34,463 bases of DNA, taken from NCBI GenBank assembly GCA_902602515.1, contig CACKRG010000009.1, forward strand, positions 1 through 34,463, given 5' to 3'. Origin of the DNA: an uncultured Alphaproteobacteria bacterium. GTDB taxonomy: Bacteria; Pseudomonadota; Alphaproteobacteria; HIMB59; GCA-002718135. Position numbers and translations under genes: made by a program. Numbering within the stretch: the first letter of the stretch is position 1; each line of letters opens with the position of its first letter. This document shows, piece by piece, positions 1-8,064 of this stretch. Below the pieces are notes generated by a model that saw only the letters and a program-made list of their open reading frames with translations, did not search any database and was not told where the DNA came from.

Positions 1-176
1 TCATAAAAAATTATCTGATGATTTTTAATATTTAAAATACCAATGATTAAATCTTCTGTTGTGTTAATTTTTTTATTAATAATTGAAATGTATTCACCAA
101 TGAGATTATTTAATAGTGTTGATTTACCTGCATTAGTTTTTCCTAAAATACTAGTTTTAAGTATCTTTTTTTTCAT
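1..176 (-). CDS. era: GTPase Era, N-terminal part (cut by window edge)
   Basis: Era is a membrane-associated GTPase that binds the 3' end of 16S rRNA and helps 30S ribosome maturation. Only the first 58 codons are here; the rest lies before base 1. The reading frame opens with MKKKILKTSILGKTNAGKST, in which residues 12-19 form an intact P-loop (GKTNAGKS). The stretch GEYISIINKKINTTEDLI follows, matching the switch I region of Era, and the fragment ends at IIFY just before the expected DTPG motif. The canonical TTR of Era switch I reads TTE here. The ATG at 176-174 overlaps the end of rnc by 20 bases in another frame, and rnc-era is a classic alphaproteobacterial pair. Identification is firm although the gene is partial. 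Confidence 0.9.
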   Translation of the reverse strand, partial: MKKKILKTSILGKTNAGKSTLLNNLIGEYISIINKKINTTEDLIIGILNIKNHQIIFY

Positions 177-861
177 TTATTTTATTTAAAGCTAAATTTG
201 CAGCTATTCTTTCAGCTTCTCTAATTGAGGATCCTTCAGCAAAAATTTTATTTAAATTTAATACACTCAATTGAACAGTAAACAATGGGGAGTGAGCTGG
301 CCCTTTTCTTTTTATTAATTTATATTCAGGTAATTTTTTTAATTTTTGTTGGGAAATTTCTTGCAAAGTTGTTTTTGGATCCTGAGCTTTTGATATTTTA
401 ATATTTAAATGTGGCATCCAAAATTTTTTAATAAAATTAAAAGAAGATTTGTAACCACCATCTATATAAATGCCACCAATTAATGATTCAACTGAATCTG
501 ATAAAATGGATTTTATCATTTTCTTATTATTATATTTATAATTGTATAATAAAATTTGATCTATAGATAAATCTAAAGATATTTTGTATAGAAAGTTTTT
601 TTGAACTAAATATGAATATTTTTTTGAAAGATCACCTTCATCAGAATCTTGAAATTTATCAAATAAAAGAAAGGAAACGATTAATCCAAGTACTCTATCA
701 CCTAAAAATTCAAATCTTTCAAATTGATTAGAATGATTTTTAATATTTTTTCTATCAATAAGATAACTGGGATGAGTTAGTGACTGTTTTAATATAGAAG
801 GATCTTTAAATTTATAATTAATTTTTTTTTGAAATATTTCTAAGTTCTTTTTATTTATCAT
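157..861 (-). CDS. rnc: Ribonuclease III
   Basis: RNase III cleaves double-stranded RNA, including rRNA precursors and structured mRNAs, as a homodimer in the cytoplasm. The 234-residue length is normal. The N-terminal catalytic domain carries the signature FERFEFLGDRVLGL near residue 50, where E and D are metal ligands, and a second acidic cluster DSVESLIGGIYIDGG near residues 122-136. The C-terminal double-stranded-RNA-binding domain starts at DPKTTLQEISQQKL and ends in an alanine-rich helix (REAERIAANLALNKI). The start overlaps the lepB stop by 4 bases and the end overlaps era by 20 bases, so the three are almost certainly translationally coupled. No defect is visible. Confidence 0.96.
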   Translation of the reverse strand: MINKKNLEIFQKKINYKFKDPSILKQSLTHPSYLIDRKNIKNHSNQFERFEFLGDRVLGLIVSFLLFDKFQDSDEGDLSKKYSYLVQKNFLYKISLDLSIDQILLYNYKYNNKKMIKSILSDSVESLIGGIYIDGGYKSSFNFIKKFWMPHLNIKISKAQDPKTTLQEISQQKLKKLPEYKLIKRKGPAHSPLFTVQLSVLNLNKIFAEGSSIREAERIAANLALNKINEKKDT

Positions 862-1607
862 TGAATTTTTTTAAAAATTCTATTCCATCTTATTGAATTT
901 GGCCACTTCCAAATCTGCAAAAATCTTGAATTTTCAAGTGAGAAAAATATAAACTGCGCTTTGCCAATAATGTTATCAGATGGAATAAAGCCTACACTGC
1001 TAAATCTACTATCTTGAGAATTATCTCTATTGTCACCCATTACAAAAAAATTATTATCAGGAACTAAATATTCCCGAGTATTATCTGCAATACTAAAATC
1101 AATTATATCTAATACTCTAATTTCTTTTTCAAAAAAATACTCAATGAATTGTCTTCTCCTTCCGTTATTTATTAAAATTTCATCTGTTTGGTAATCAATA
1201 AATGGTTCAATAATTTTTTTTGATATTTTTATATTATTAACAAAAATTTCTCCATTTGTTACTTTAATTTTATCGCCAGGTAGTCCGATAATTCTTTTAA
1301 TATAATCAGTTCGATTATTTGAAGGTGTTTTGAAAACAACTACATCTCCTCTTTTTGGTTCATTTGAAAAATATTTACCTGATAATACTTTACCTTGCGC
1401 ATCTCCTAATGAAAATGGAAATGAGTGTCTAGAATATCCATAAGAATATTTTGAAACAAAAATAAAATCACCTACTAATAAATTAGGTTTCATTGACCCA
1501 GAAGGAATGTTAAAAGGTTCAAATACAAATGATCTAATCAATATAGCAATAAAAATTGCTAAAAAGATAGAAGATACATTATTTAAAAATTTTTTTTTTC
1601 TTTTCAT
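858..1607 (-). CDS. lepB: Signal peptidase I
   Basis: This inner-membrane protease removes signal peptides from exported proteins. The 249-residue protein has one N-terminal membrane segment (about residues 11-28). The catalytic serine is S38 in SGSMKPNLLVGD, and the general-base lysine is K104 in DYIKRIIGLPGDK. The C-terminal box GDNRDNSQDSR is intact. A single anchor is normal for alphaproteobacterial LepB, whereas E. coli has two. It overlaps acpS and rnc by 4 bases each. The acpS-lepB-rnc-era order is the standard alphaproteobacterial arrangement. Confidence 0.96.
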   Translation of the reverse strand: MKRKKKFLNNVSSIFLAIFIAILIRSFVFEPFNIPSGSMKPNLLVGDFIFVSKYSYGYSRHSFPFSLGDAQGKVLSGKYFSNEPKRGDVVVFKTPSNNRTDYIKRIIGLPGDKIKVTNGEIFVNNIKISKKIIEPFIDYQTDEILINNGRRRQFIEYFFEKEIRVLDIIDFSIADNTREYLVPDNNFFVMGDNRDNSQDSRFSSVGFIPSDNIIGKAQFIFFSLENSRFLQIWKWPNSIRWNRIFKKIQ

Positions 1608-1984
1608 TTAGATATTATAACATTTGCGATTGCAAATTCTTTTTCATCAGTAAGAGATAAGTCAATTTTATATTCATTACTATCTAGGTTTAAAAATTTT
1701 TTTGCATTATTATGGAGTAGTATATATGGTTTACCGTATTTATTATTTTTAACTTCAATATCTTTCCAAAAAACTCCTCTTGCTAATCCTGTGCCCATTG
1801 CTTTTGCGCAAGCCTCTTTAGCTGCATATCTTTTTGCGTAAGATTCAACTGTATTGTATTTTGTTTCTGATCTTATTATTTCATCTTTATGAAAACACCT
1901 TTTTTTAAATCTATTCCCATATTTTTCAATTACCTTTTCTATTCTCTTGATTTCAATGATATCGATACCTACCCCATATATCAT
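1604..1984 (-). CDS. acpS: Holo-[acyl-carrier-protein] synthase
   Basis: AcpS transfers the phosphopantetheine arm of coenzyme A to a serine of acyl carrier protein, activating it for fatty acid synthesis. The 126-residue length is typical of the small trimeric AcpS family. Two family motifs are clear: VGIDIIEIKRI at residues 5-15, with the Mg-binding aspartate, and YAAKEACAKAMGTG near residues 53-66, with the metal-binding glutamate. It lies 3 bases after rel/spoT and overlaps lepB by 4 bases. Confidence 0.95.
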   Translation of the reverse strand: MIYGVGIDIIEIKRIEKVIEKYGNRFKKRCFHKDEIIRSETKYNTVESYAKRYAAKEACAKAMGTGLARGVFWKDIEVKNNKYGKPYILLHNNAKKFLNLDSNEYKIDLSLTDEKEFAIANVIISK

Positions 1985-1987
1985 AAT

Positions 1988-4111
1988 TTAACCTTTAATT
2001 CTTTCCAGTGAAGAAACTTCAGGCTCTAATCTAAGTGCTGCAATAATATTTTGCAAGTGATTAGAGTCTCTTACTTCAATATCAATTATTATTTCAAAAA
2101 AGTCAATTTTTCTAACTGAAAAATTAATATTTGAGATATTCCCATTATTTTTAGCAATAACAGTTGTAACCTTACCTAAGCTTCCAGGTTGGTTTTTTAA
2201 AACAACAATAATTCTAGAATTTGAATTTAATTTAAGATTATTATTTAAGTCCCAAGATACATTGAGCCATCTATCTGGAGTATCCTCATAAGAAGTTAGA
2301 GTTTGACATTCTATGGTATGAACTGCAACACCAATTCCCGCAGTAACAATACCTACTATATTATCTCCTAATATTGGAGAGCAACATCCAGCTAAATGAT
2401 AGGACATACCAGCAGTTAAGCCTTTAAGATGTACAGTATTATGTTTGTTCTTATCAAATTTTAAATTAGGATTATAATTATACTCTGGATAAATTTTTTT
2501 TAATACTGAAACAGCTGTAATAGAGCCTGAACCAAGTAACTCATAAATTTCATTAATTGTATTCAAATTAAATTCTTTTTTTATTTTATCTTCGATGAAT
2601 GGATTAATTTCATAATTTTCTTTTTGAAAAAATGATATTAAGATTTCTCGACCAAATATTATATGTTCATCTTTTTTCTTTGATCTAAAAAATCTTCTTA
2701 GCTGAGATTTAACTTTGCTAGTAACAGCAAATCTTTCCCACAAGGGTGAAGGCTGAGCGGCTTCAGAAGTTATAATTTCAATTTGATCTCCATTTTTAAG
2801 AATAGTTTTTAAAGGTTGTAACTTTTCATTGATTTTAGCTGCTACACACTTATCACCTACTTGGCTGTGAATAGCATATGCAAAATCAATCGGAGTTGCG
2901 CTTTTTGGCAATTCTATTATATCGCCCTTAGGAGTAAAAACATAAATATCATTTTGAAAAACTTTAAGTTTAGAATTTTCAATTAATTCATCCTGTGAAC
3001 CAGATTCATTCATTGAATCAATTAAATCATGTATCCATATATATTCTTTTGCATCTTTTTCTTTTATTTTTTTTGGATCTTTATATTTCCAATGAGCAGC
3101 GACACCATAATCAGCAATTTGTTCCATAACATTTGATCTAAATTGAATTTCAATTTTTTTATTTTTAGGACCTAGAACTGAAGAATGTAATGCCCTGTAA
3201 CCATTTGATTTAGGTGCTGAAATAAAATCCTTAAATCTTCCATGAATATATGGAAAACGACGATGGATTATTCCTAGACATCGATAACACTCCCTTGTTG
3301 AATTTGTAATAATTCTAAAAGCCATAATGTCAGACAGTTGCTCAAAAGAAATATTTTTATCTTTAATTTTATTCCATATTGAAAAAGGAGATTTAATCCT
3401 TCCTTCAATTTTACAAAAAATATCTTCCTGTAAAAAAATTTTTTTTAATTCATATCTTATTTCATCAATTATATTTTCATCTTTAGATTTAAGATAGTCT
3501 AACCTGTCTAATATTGATTGACGAGCATCTGGATTAATAATTTCAAAAGATCGATCTTCAAGCTCATCTTGCCACTCTTTCATACCTAACCTTTGAGCTA
3601 AAGGAGCAAACACCTCCAGTGTTTCTAAGGCTATGTTTGTTTTTTTATTTTGATCTTCAATAAAGTTGAGAGTTCTCATGTTGTGTAATCTATCAGCTAA
3701 TTTTACCAAAATAACTCTTAAATCTTTAGTAGTTGCTAAAATAAGCTTTTTATAATTTTCACCAAATTTTTGATTGTTTACTCTGAGAGAATATTTACTA
3801 ATTTTGGTAAGGCCTTGTACTAATTCTGATATTTGTTTACCAAATTTTTTTTGAATGTCAGTTATTCTTAAATCTGTATCCTCAACAGTATCATGTAATA
3901 GACCTGCAGCAATTGAGTCTCCATCAAGTTTAATTGAGGTTAAAATTTTTGCAACCTCTAAAGGATGAATAATAAATGGATCACCTGATTTACGAAGCTG
4001 ATTACTATGAACAGATTCACTAAATTTTAATGCATCCTGAACTTTATTTTTTTCATCCGACTTTAAATAAAATGTTAATTTATCTAATTCATGAAATATC
4101 TCTTTAATCAT
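1988..4111 (-). CDS. Bifunctional (p)ppGpp synthetase/hydrolase (Rel/SpoT type)
   Basis: The protein makes and degrades the alarmone (p)ppGpp and so controls the stringent response. The 707 residues have the full RSH layout. The HD hydrolase domain has H49 and the HDTVED motif at residues 73-78, plus ADRLHNMRTL. The synthetase domain has RIKSPFSIWNKI, DIMAFRI and GYRALHSS. A TGS domain begins at DIYVFTPKGDIIELP, followed by a zinc-finger-like region (AGCCSPILGD) and a C-terminal ACT domain. Both active-site motifs look intact, so it should be bifunctional, as expected for the single RSH of most alphaproteobacteria. The published symbol varies (rel, spoT, rsh), so none is given. It follows rpoZ by 50 bases, the common rpoZ-spoT pairing. 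Confidence 0.95.
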   Translation of the reverse strand: MIKEIFHELDKLTFYLKSDEKNKVQDALKFSESVHSNQLRKSGDPFIIHPLEVAKILTSIKLDGDSIAAGLLHDTVEDTDLRITDIQKKFGKQISELVQGLTKISKYSLRVNNQKFGENYKKLILATTKDLRVILVKLADRLHNMRTLNFIEDQNKKTNIALETLEVFAPLAQRLGMKEWQDELEDRSFEIINPDARQSILDRLDYLKSKDENIIDEIRYELKKIFLQEDIFCKIEGRIKSPFSIWNKIKDKNISFEQLSDIMAFRIITNSTRECYRCLGIIHRRFPYIHGRFKDFISAPKSNGYRALHSSVLGPKNKKIEIQFRSNVMEQIADYGVAAHWKYKDPKKIKEKDAKEYIWIHDLIDSMNESGSQDELIENSKLKVFQNDIYVFTPKGDIIELPKSATPIDFAYAIHSQVGDKCVAAKINEKLQPLKTILKNGDQIEIITSEAAQPSPLWERFAVTSKVKSQLRRFFRSKKKDEHIIFGREILISFFQKENYEINPFIEDKIKKEFNLNTINEIYELLGSGSITAVSVLKKIYPEYNYNPNLKFDKNKHNTVHLKGLTAGMSYHLAGCCSPILGDNIVGIVTAGIGVAVHTIECQTLTSYEDTPDRWLNVSWDLNNNLKLNSNSRIIVVLKNQPGSLGKVTTVIAKNNGNISNINFSVRKIDFFEIIIDIEVRDSNHLQNIIAALRLEPEVSSLERIKG

Positions 4112-4161
4112 AGTTTAAAAGAGATTAACTTTTTATAAAATAAGCTAAATAATATTTTTTT

Positions 4162-4602
4162 TTAAGTGTCTTGCCTAGTATCATCTGTAGACTCTTGCGT
4201 ATTATCTTTTGTTAATGATTGTTCATCTAGGGTAGATACGTTTTCATTTTCTATGTCTTTTTTGCTATCAAATGAAATATTATCTTCATTATTAGTATCT
4301 TCAATTAAGTTATCATCATCTTTTGATGATTCATTTTGATTTTCATTTGATTCTTCTAAATCTTCATCTTCATTAAAAGTAGTAGTTTGATATTCTTCGA
4401 TAAGATCATTTTTTAATTCTTCAACAGACAAAGTTTCATCAGCAATTTCTCTTAAGGCAATAACTGTATTTTTATCATTGTCTTTTTCTATTGTAGGATT
4501 TTCACCTGCATGAAGTTTTCTTGCTCTATTTGAAGCAACTAATACAAGTTCAAATCTACTAGGAAATTTATCAATACAATCTTCAACTGTAATTCTAGCC
4601 AT
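4162..4602 (-). CDS. rpoZ: RNA polymerase omega subunit with long acidic tail
   Basis: Omega binds the beta-prime subunit and helps assemble RNA polymerase. Residues 1-72 are a normal omega core: [20 protein letters not shown], then [12 protein letters not shown] and [10 protein letters not shown]. Residues 73-146 form a low-complexity tail made almost entirely of D, E, N, S, T and Q with no predicted fold. Alphaproteobacterial omegas often carry variable C-terminal extensions, but this one is about as long as the core and strongly acidic. The gene sits between smpB (38 bases away) and rel/spoT (50 bases away). Identification of the core is secure; the role of the tail is unknown. Confidence 0.93.
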   Translation of the reverse strand: MARITVEDCIDKFPSRFELVLVASNRARKLHAGENPTIEKDNDKNTVIALREIADETLSVEELKNDLIEEYQTTTFNEDEDLEESNENQNESSKDDDNLIEDTNNEDNISFDSKKDIENENVSTLDEQSLTKDNTQESTDDTRQDT

Positions 4603-4640
4603 AAAGGGCTTATAGTTATCAATTTTAAAAAGTAAACAAA

Positions 4641-5087
4641 TTAATTGTTTTTTAAAATTCTAGATTTTTTTATATTCCAGTCTTTTTCCTTTATTGATTG
4701 CCTTTTGTCGTATTTTTTCTTTCCTTTTCCTACACCAAATAACAATTTTGCCAATCCTTTATTAGAAAAATAAAGGTTAATCGGAACTAGCGATAATCCA
4801 TCTTGTTTCAAAGAACCTATTATTTTATTGATTTGTTTTCTTTTTACTAACAGTTTTCTATCTCTATTTGGAATGTAACTTTTATCATTTGTATTATTAT
4901 ATTTTTTTATAAAACAGTTAGAGAGCCATAACTCACCATCTTTCTCCATAATGTAAGAACCTCTCAATGAGCCAGTGTTAAATCTTAGAGATTTAACTTC
5001 TGCCCCTGATAGGACAATTCCAGCATCAAATTTATCAGAAAAAAGAAAATCAAAATTTGCTCGCGAGTTAGCAGCTATTATCTTCAT
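4641..5087 (-). CDS. smpB: SsrA (tmRNA)-binding protein SmpB
   Basis: SmpB delivers tmRNA to stalled ribosomes for trans-translation. The 148-residue length is normal. Visible signatures are the N-terminal [21 protein letters not shown], then GAEVKSLR and [13 protein letters not shown] in the beta-barrel core. The C-terminal basic tail ([18 protein letters not shown]) is the part that enters the ribosomal A site. The start codon directly abuts the dapA stop codon, the usual dapA-smpB pairing. The tmRNA gene (ssrA) is not in this window. Confidence 0.95.
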   Translation of the reverse strand: MKIIAANSRANFDFLFSDKFDAGIVLSGAEVKSLRFNTGSLRGSYIMEKDGELWLSNCFIKKYNNTNDKSYIPNRDRKLLVKRKQINKIIGSLKQDGLSLVPINLYFSNKGLAKLLFGVGKGKKKYDKRQSIKEKDWNIKKSRILKNN

Positions 5088-5960
5088 CTAAATTAAGTCA
5101 TTTTCTTTTAAACATTTTCTAACTGCATCTTTGGTTATATTACTAATTTCAACTAATGGTAATCTTGTATCTGGTTCACATAGACCTTTTAAAAATGCTG
5201 CATATTTTATTGGTCCTGGGCTTGACTCTAAGAATAATGCATGATGCAAACTTGATAATTTTAAGTTTAATTCTTGAGCTTTTTTAATATCACCATCTCT
5301 CCAATGTTTATGCATTTCAGAACTTAATTTGGGAGCAATATTAGCAGTTACAGAAATACAACCATGACCACCCTGTGCAAGATAAGCTAAAGCTGTTCCA
5401 TCCTCTCCTGATAGATAACAAAAATCTTTATGGAGATTTTTTCTAGTTAAAACAGGTCTAAACAAGTCATTTGTAGCATCTTTTACACCAATAATATTTT
5501 TTAATTTTGATAGCTCAACCATAGTATCAATTGTCATATCTATTACTGATCTTCCAGGAATATTGTAAATTATAATTGGGATATTTGAATTTTCACATAT
5601 TGATTTATAGTGTTCATATAAACCCTTTTGAGTAGGTTTATTATAGTATGGAGTAACAACTAGTGCAGCATCCGCACCAGCTTTTTCAGCATGATTTGTA
5701 AATTCTATAGCTTCAAGCGTATTATTAGATCCAGTCCCTGCTATAATTGGTACCCTTTTATCATTTATTCTTATAGTTTCTTCTACAATTTTTTTATGCT
5801 CTTCATGCGATAATGTAGGTGATTCACCAGTAGTGCCACATGGAACTAAACCATTGGAATTATTTCCTATTAAGTATTCTAGAACTTTTGTAAGCGCTTC
5901 ATAGTCTACTTCATTATCTTTAAAAGGTGTAATAACTGCTGGTATACTTCCGTAAAACAT
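5088..5960 (-). CDS. dapA: 4-hydroxy-tetrahydrodipicolinate synthase
   Basis: DapA condenses pyruvate with aspartate semialdehyde, the first committed step to diaminopimelate and lysine. The 290-residue TIM-barrel protein has the signature CGTTGESPTLSHEEH (residues 41-55), the VTPYYNKP motif, the tyrosine Y132 in IIYNIPGRS and the Schiff-base lysine K160 in IIGVKDAT. The start at 5960 is chosen because FYGSIPAVITPF aligns with the usual DapA N-terminus. That start lies only 7 bases after the CCA end of the tRNA-Ser gene on the same strand, with no Shine-Dalgarno sequence between. The mRNA left after tRNA 3' processing would therefore be nearly leaderless. smpB follows with no gap. Confidence 0.97.
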   Translation of the reverse strand: MFYGSIPAVITPFKDNEVDYEALTKVLEYLIGNNSNGLVPCGTTGESPTLSHEEHKKIVEETIRINDKRVPIIAGTGSNNTLEAIEFTNHAEKAGADAALVVTPYYNKPTQKGLYEHYKSICENSNIPIIIYNIPGRSVIDMTIDTMVELSKLKNIIGVKDATNDLFRPVLTRKNLHKDFCYLSGEDGTALAYLAQGGHGCISVTANIAPKLSSEMHKHWRDGDIKKAQELNLKLSSLHHALFLESSPGPIKYAAFLKGLCEPDTRLPLVEISNITKDAVRKCLKENDLI

Positions 5961-5967
5961 AATTAAT

Positions 5968-6059
5968 TGGCGGAGAGAGAGGGATTCGAACCCTCGGAAG
6001 GAATTACTTCCTTCGCAGGTTTAGCAAACCTGTGGTTTAAGCCACTCACCCATCTCTCC
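5968..6059 (-). tRNA. tRNA-Ser (anticodon GCU)
   Basis: On the minus strand the 92-base gene starts GGAGAGA and ends TCTCTCC-G-CCA, giving a perfect seven-pair acceptor stem with an encoded CCA. The anticodon arm is CAGGT-TTGCTAA-ACCTG, so the anticodon is GCT (reads AGC/AGU serine codons). A long variable arm (GAAGGAAGTAATTCCTTC) is typical of class II serine tRNAs. The T arm GAGGG-TTCGAAT-CCCTC is perfect. The gene ends 7 bases before the dapA start codon, with no terminator between, so co-transcription is likely. Confidence 0.97.
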
Positions 6060-6261
6060 TTTTGTTTATTCATAGTTCTTATAATCAAGTAATAACGAAA
6101 ATAAGCCAAAATCTCAACATTATTTAAATTAATATTGTAAATATTGTTAACAATGAGGAAATTTTAAAAAATACATTTATAAACTATTTTTTATATTTAT
6201 TATTTAAATATAGTTCCAAAAATAAACTATATCTTACAATACTTAATGATAAAATAATAGA
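6060..6261. other. Intergenic region between tRNA-Ser and a divergent membrane protein gene
   Basis: This 202-base stretch is the longest gene-free segment of the window and is extremely AT-rich. It must hold the promoter for the minus-strand tRNA-dapA unit. The best -10 candidate is TATAAG (minus strand, 6083-6078), about 18 bases before the tRNA, with no convincing -35 box. It also contains a perfect 12-base palindrome ATTGTTAACAAT at 6143-6154, preceded by a partial tandem repeat (AATATTGTA then AATATTGTT). No small coding frame or RNA gene was recognised. Confidence 0.5.
6078..6083 (-). promoter_or_regulatory. Possible -10 element for the tRNA-Ser/dapA transcription unit
   Basis: On the minus strand TATAAG stands 18 bases before the first base of the tRNA, which would give a short leader for RNase P to remove. 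The upstream region at -35 (CTTATT or GCTTAT) is poor. The call rests on position and one motif only. Confidence 0.3.
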
Positions 6262-6606
6262 ATGATTAATTCTGCTTTAATTAAAGATTTTTTTGAAGGA
6301 AAAGTTAAACTCTGGAAATCTTATTGGTTAGTAGGCGAACTACTAAATGGATTAATATTGTTAATAATATTCAATTTAGAAATTTATTTTTTTAATAATA
6401 GTGGCTCAGTATCACAAATACCTTTTTTGAACTTTAATAATCTTACATTAATTTCTAAGATAATTATTTTTTTATGGACTATTTTTATATCCATTGGAAT
6501 CTGGCGATCAGCAGAAAATTATAAAGGAAATTTTATATGGATTTTATTAACTTTTATAATAGTGGCTTATAGATGTTATTCTCTACGTTTAATTTTCTTT
6601 GTTTAA
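6262..6606 (+). CDS. Small integral membrane protein of unknown function
   Basis: I cannot name a function. The 114-residue protein has three likely membrane segments at about residues 19-43, 62-82 and 91-110. Between the second and third lies the polar motif WRSAENYKG, and near the N-terminus is [10 protein letters not shown]. Short proteins with this LW-x-S/F-WL...WRSA-x-NYKG pattern occur widely in proteobacteria without an assigned role (from memory, not searched). Aromatic residues are frequent. It is transcribed away from the tRNA and converges on gatB, overlapping the gatB end by 18 bases. The ATG at 6262 has no clear ribosome binding site. The reading frame spans an otherwise empty slot, which supports it being real. 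Confidence 0.65.
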   Translation: MINSALIKDFFEGKVKLWKSYWLVGELLNGLILLIIFNLEIYFFNNSGSVSQIPFLNFNNLTLISKIIIFLWTIFISIGIWRSAENYKGNFIWILLTFIIVAYRCYSLRLIFFV

Positions 6607-8064
6607 TTTATTTTTTAAAATATCATTTAAAATTTTAGGATTTGCCTTACCTTTAGTCTTTTTCATGGCTTGACCAACAAAAAAACCTAGAAGTTTATCT
6701 TTACCATCTAAATACTCTTTAACCATATTTGGATTGTCTGAAATAACTTCATCAATAACTTTTTCTATTTCACCTTGATCTGTAACTTGTTGTAAACCTT
6801 TTTCATCTACAATTTGTCTAGCTGTTTTTCCTGTAGAAAACATAACTTCCAATACATCTTTTGCAATTTTGCCAGAAATTTCATTATTGGAAATTAACTT
6901 GATAAGTTGACCTAAGTTTTCAGGTGATACAGGAGAGTTATTTAAATTGAGATTATTTTTTTTTAATAATGAAAATAATTCAGACGTAATCCAATTTACA
7001 ACTATTTTCGCATGATTTTTTAATTCTGGATCTGAATTTATTGATTTATTAAAATAATCAGATGTTTGTTTCTCTGCAGTTAATACTGAGGCATCATAAT
7101 TAGACAATTTATAAGTATCAATAAATTTATTCTTAAGCTCATCTGGAAGCTCTGGGATTGATAATTTAATTTTTTCTATTTCTTCTTGAGAAATTTCTAG
7201 TGGTAATAAATCAGGATCAGGAAAGTATCTATAATCATGAGCTTCTTCTTTATTTCTCATTGGTCTAGTTTTACCAGTAGAGGTATTAAAGAGCATTGTG
7301 TTTTGTTCAATAGAGCCGCCAGACTCCAATATTTCTATTTGTCGTTTTGCTTCATAATTAATAGCCTGTTTAATAAACTTTATAGAGTTTAAGTTTTTAA
7401 TTTCACAACGAGTTCCATATTGATCACCAGGTTTTCTTACTGAAATATTTACATCAGCTCTTAATGAGCCCTCTTGCATATTTCCATCACATGTATTTAA
7501 ATACATTAAAATTGATCTGATTTTGGATAGATACATTCCAGCTTCATCAGGCGTTCTAATGTCAGGCTCACTAACAATTTCCATTAAAGCAACACCAGAT
7601 CTATTAAGATCTACATATGTTTTAGAAGGATTTTGATCGTGTAAACTTTTACCAGCATCTTGTTCTAAATGTAATCTAACAATACTAATATCTTTTGATG
7701 TTCCATCCTTAAAATCAATTGTAACTTTTCCTTCTCCAACAATTGGATATTTATATTGGCTAATTTGATATCCTTGTGGAAGATCAGCATAAAAGTAATT
7801 TTTTCTATCAAAAACTGAATAATTATTAATTTTAGCATTTAAACCAATTCCAGTTTTTACTGCCTGTTCTACACAGTACTTATTTATTACTGGCAACATT
7901 CCTGGCATAGCAGCATCAACTAAAGATACTTGACTATTTGGTGATGAACCAAATTTTGTAGATGATGAAGAAAATAATTTGGAATTAGATTTTACCTGGG
8001 CATGTATTTCAAGACCTATCACCATTTCCCATTCATACTTTTCACCTTTAATCAAATTATTCAT
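6589..8064 (-). CDS. gatB: Asp-tRNA(Asn)/Glu-tRNA(Gln) amidotransferase subunit B
   Basis: GatB binds misacylated Glu-tRNA(Gln) or Asp-tRNA(Asn) and phosphorylates the side chain before GatA-supplied ammonia amidates it. The 491-residue length is normal. The N-terminus [20 protein letters not shown] is the family hallmark, followed by [35 protein letters not shown] and [13 protein letters not shown] of the catalytic cradle. The C-terminal helical and YqeY-like tail ends in [16 protein letters not shown] lies a few bases before the ATG. It overlaps gatA by 8 bases and converges on the small membrane protein gene with an 18-base overlap. Confidence 0.97.
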   Translation of the reverse strand: MNNLIKGEKYEWEMVIGLEIHAQVKSNSKLFSSSSTKFGSSPNSQVSLVDAAMPGMLPVINKYCVEQAVKTGIGLNAKINNYSVFDRKNYFYADLPQGYQISQYKYPIVGEGKVTIDFKDGTSKDISIVRLHLEQDAGKSLHDQNPSKTYVDLNRSGVALMEIVSEPDIRTPDEAGMYLSKIRSILMYLNTCDGNMQEGSLRADVNISVRKPGDQYGTRCEIKNLNSIKFIKQAINYEAKRQIEILESGGSIEQNTMLFNTSTGKTRPMRNKEEAHDYRYFPDPDLLPLEISQEEIEKIKLSIPELPDELKNKFIDTYKLSNYDASVLTAEKQTSDYFNKSINSDPELKNHAKIVVNWITSELFSLLKKNNLNLNNSPVSPENLGQLIKLISNNEISGKIAKDVLEVMFSTGKTARQIVDEKGLQQVTDQGEIEKVIDEVISDNPNMVKEYLDGKDKLLGFFVGQAMKKTKGKANPKILNDILKNKLNKEN

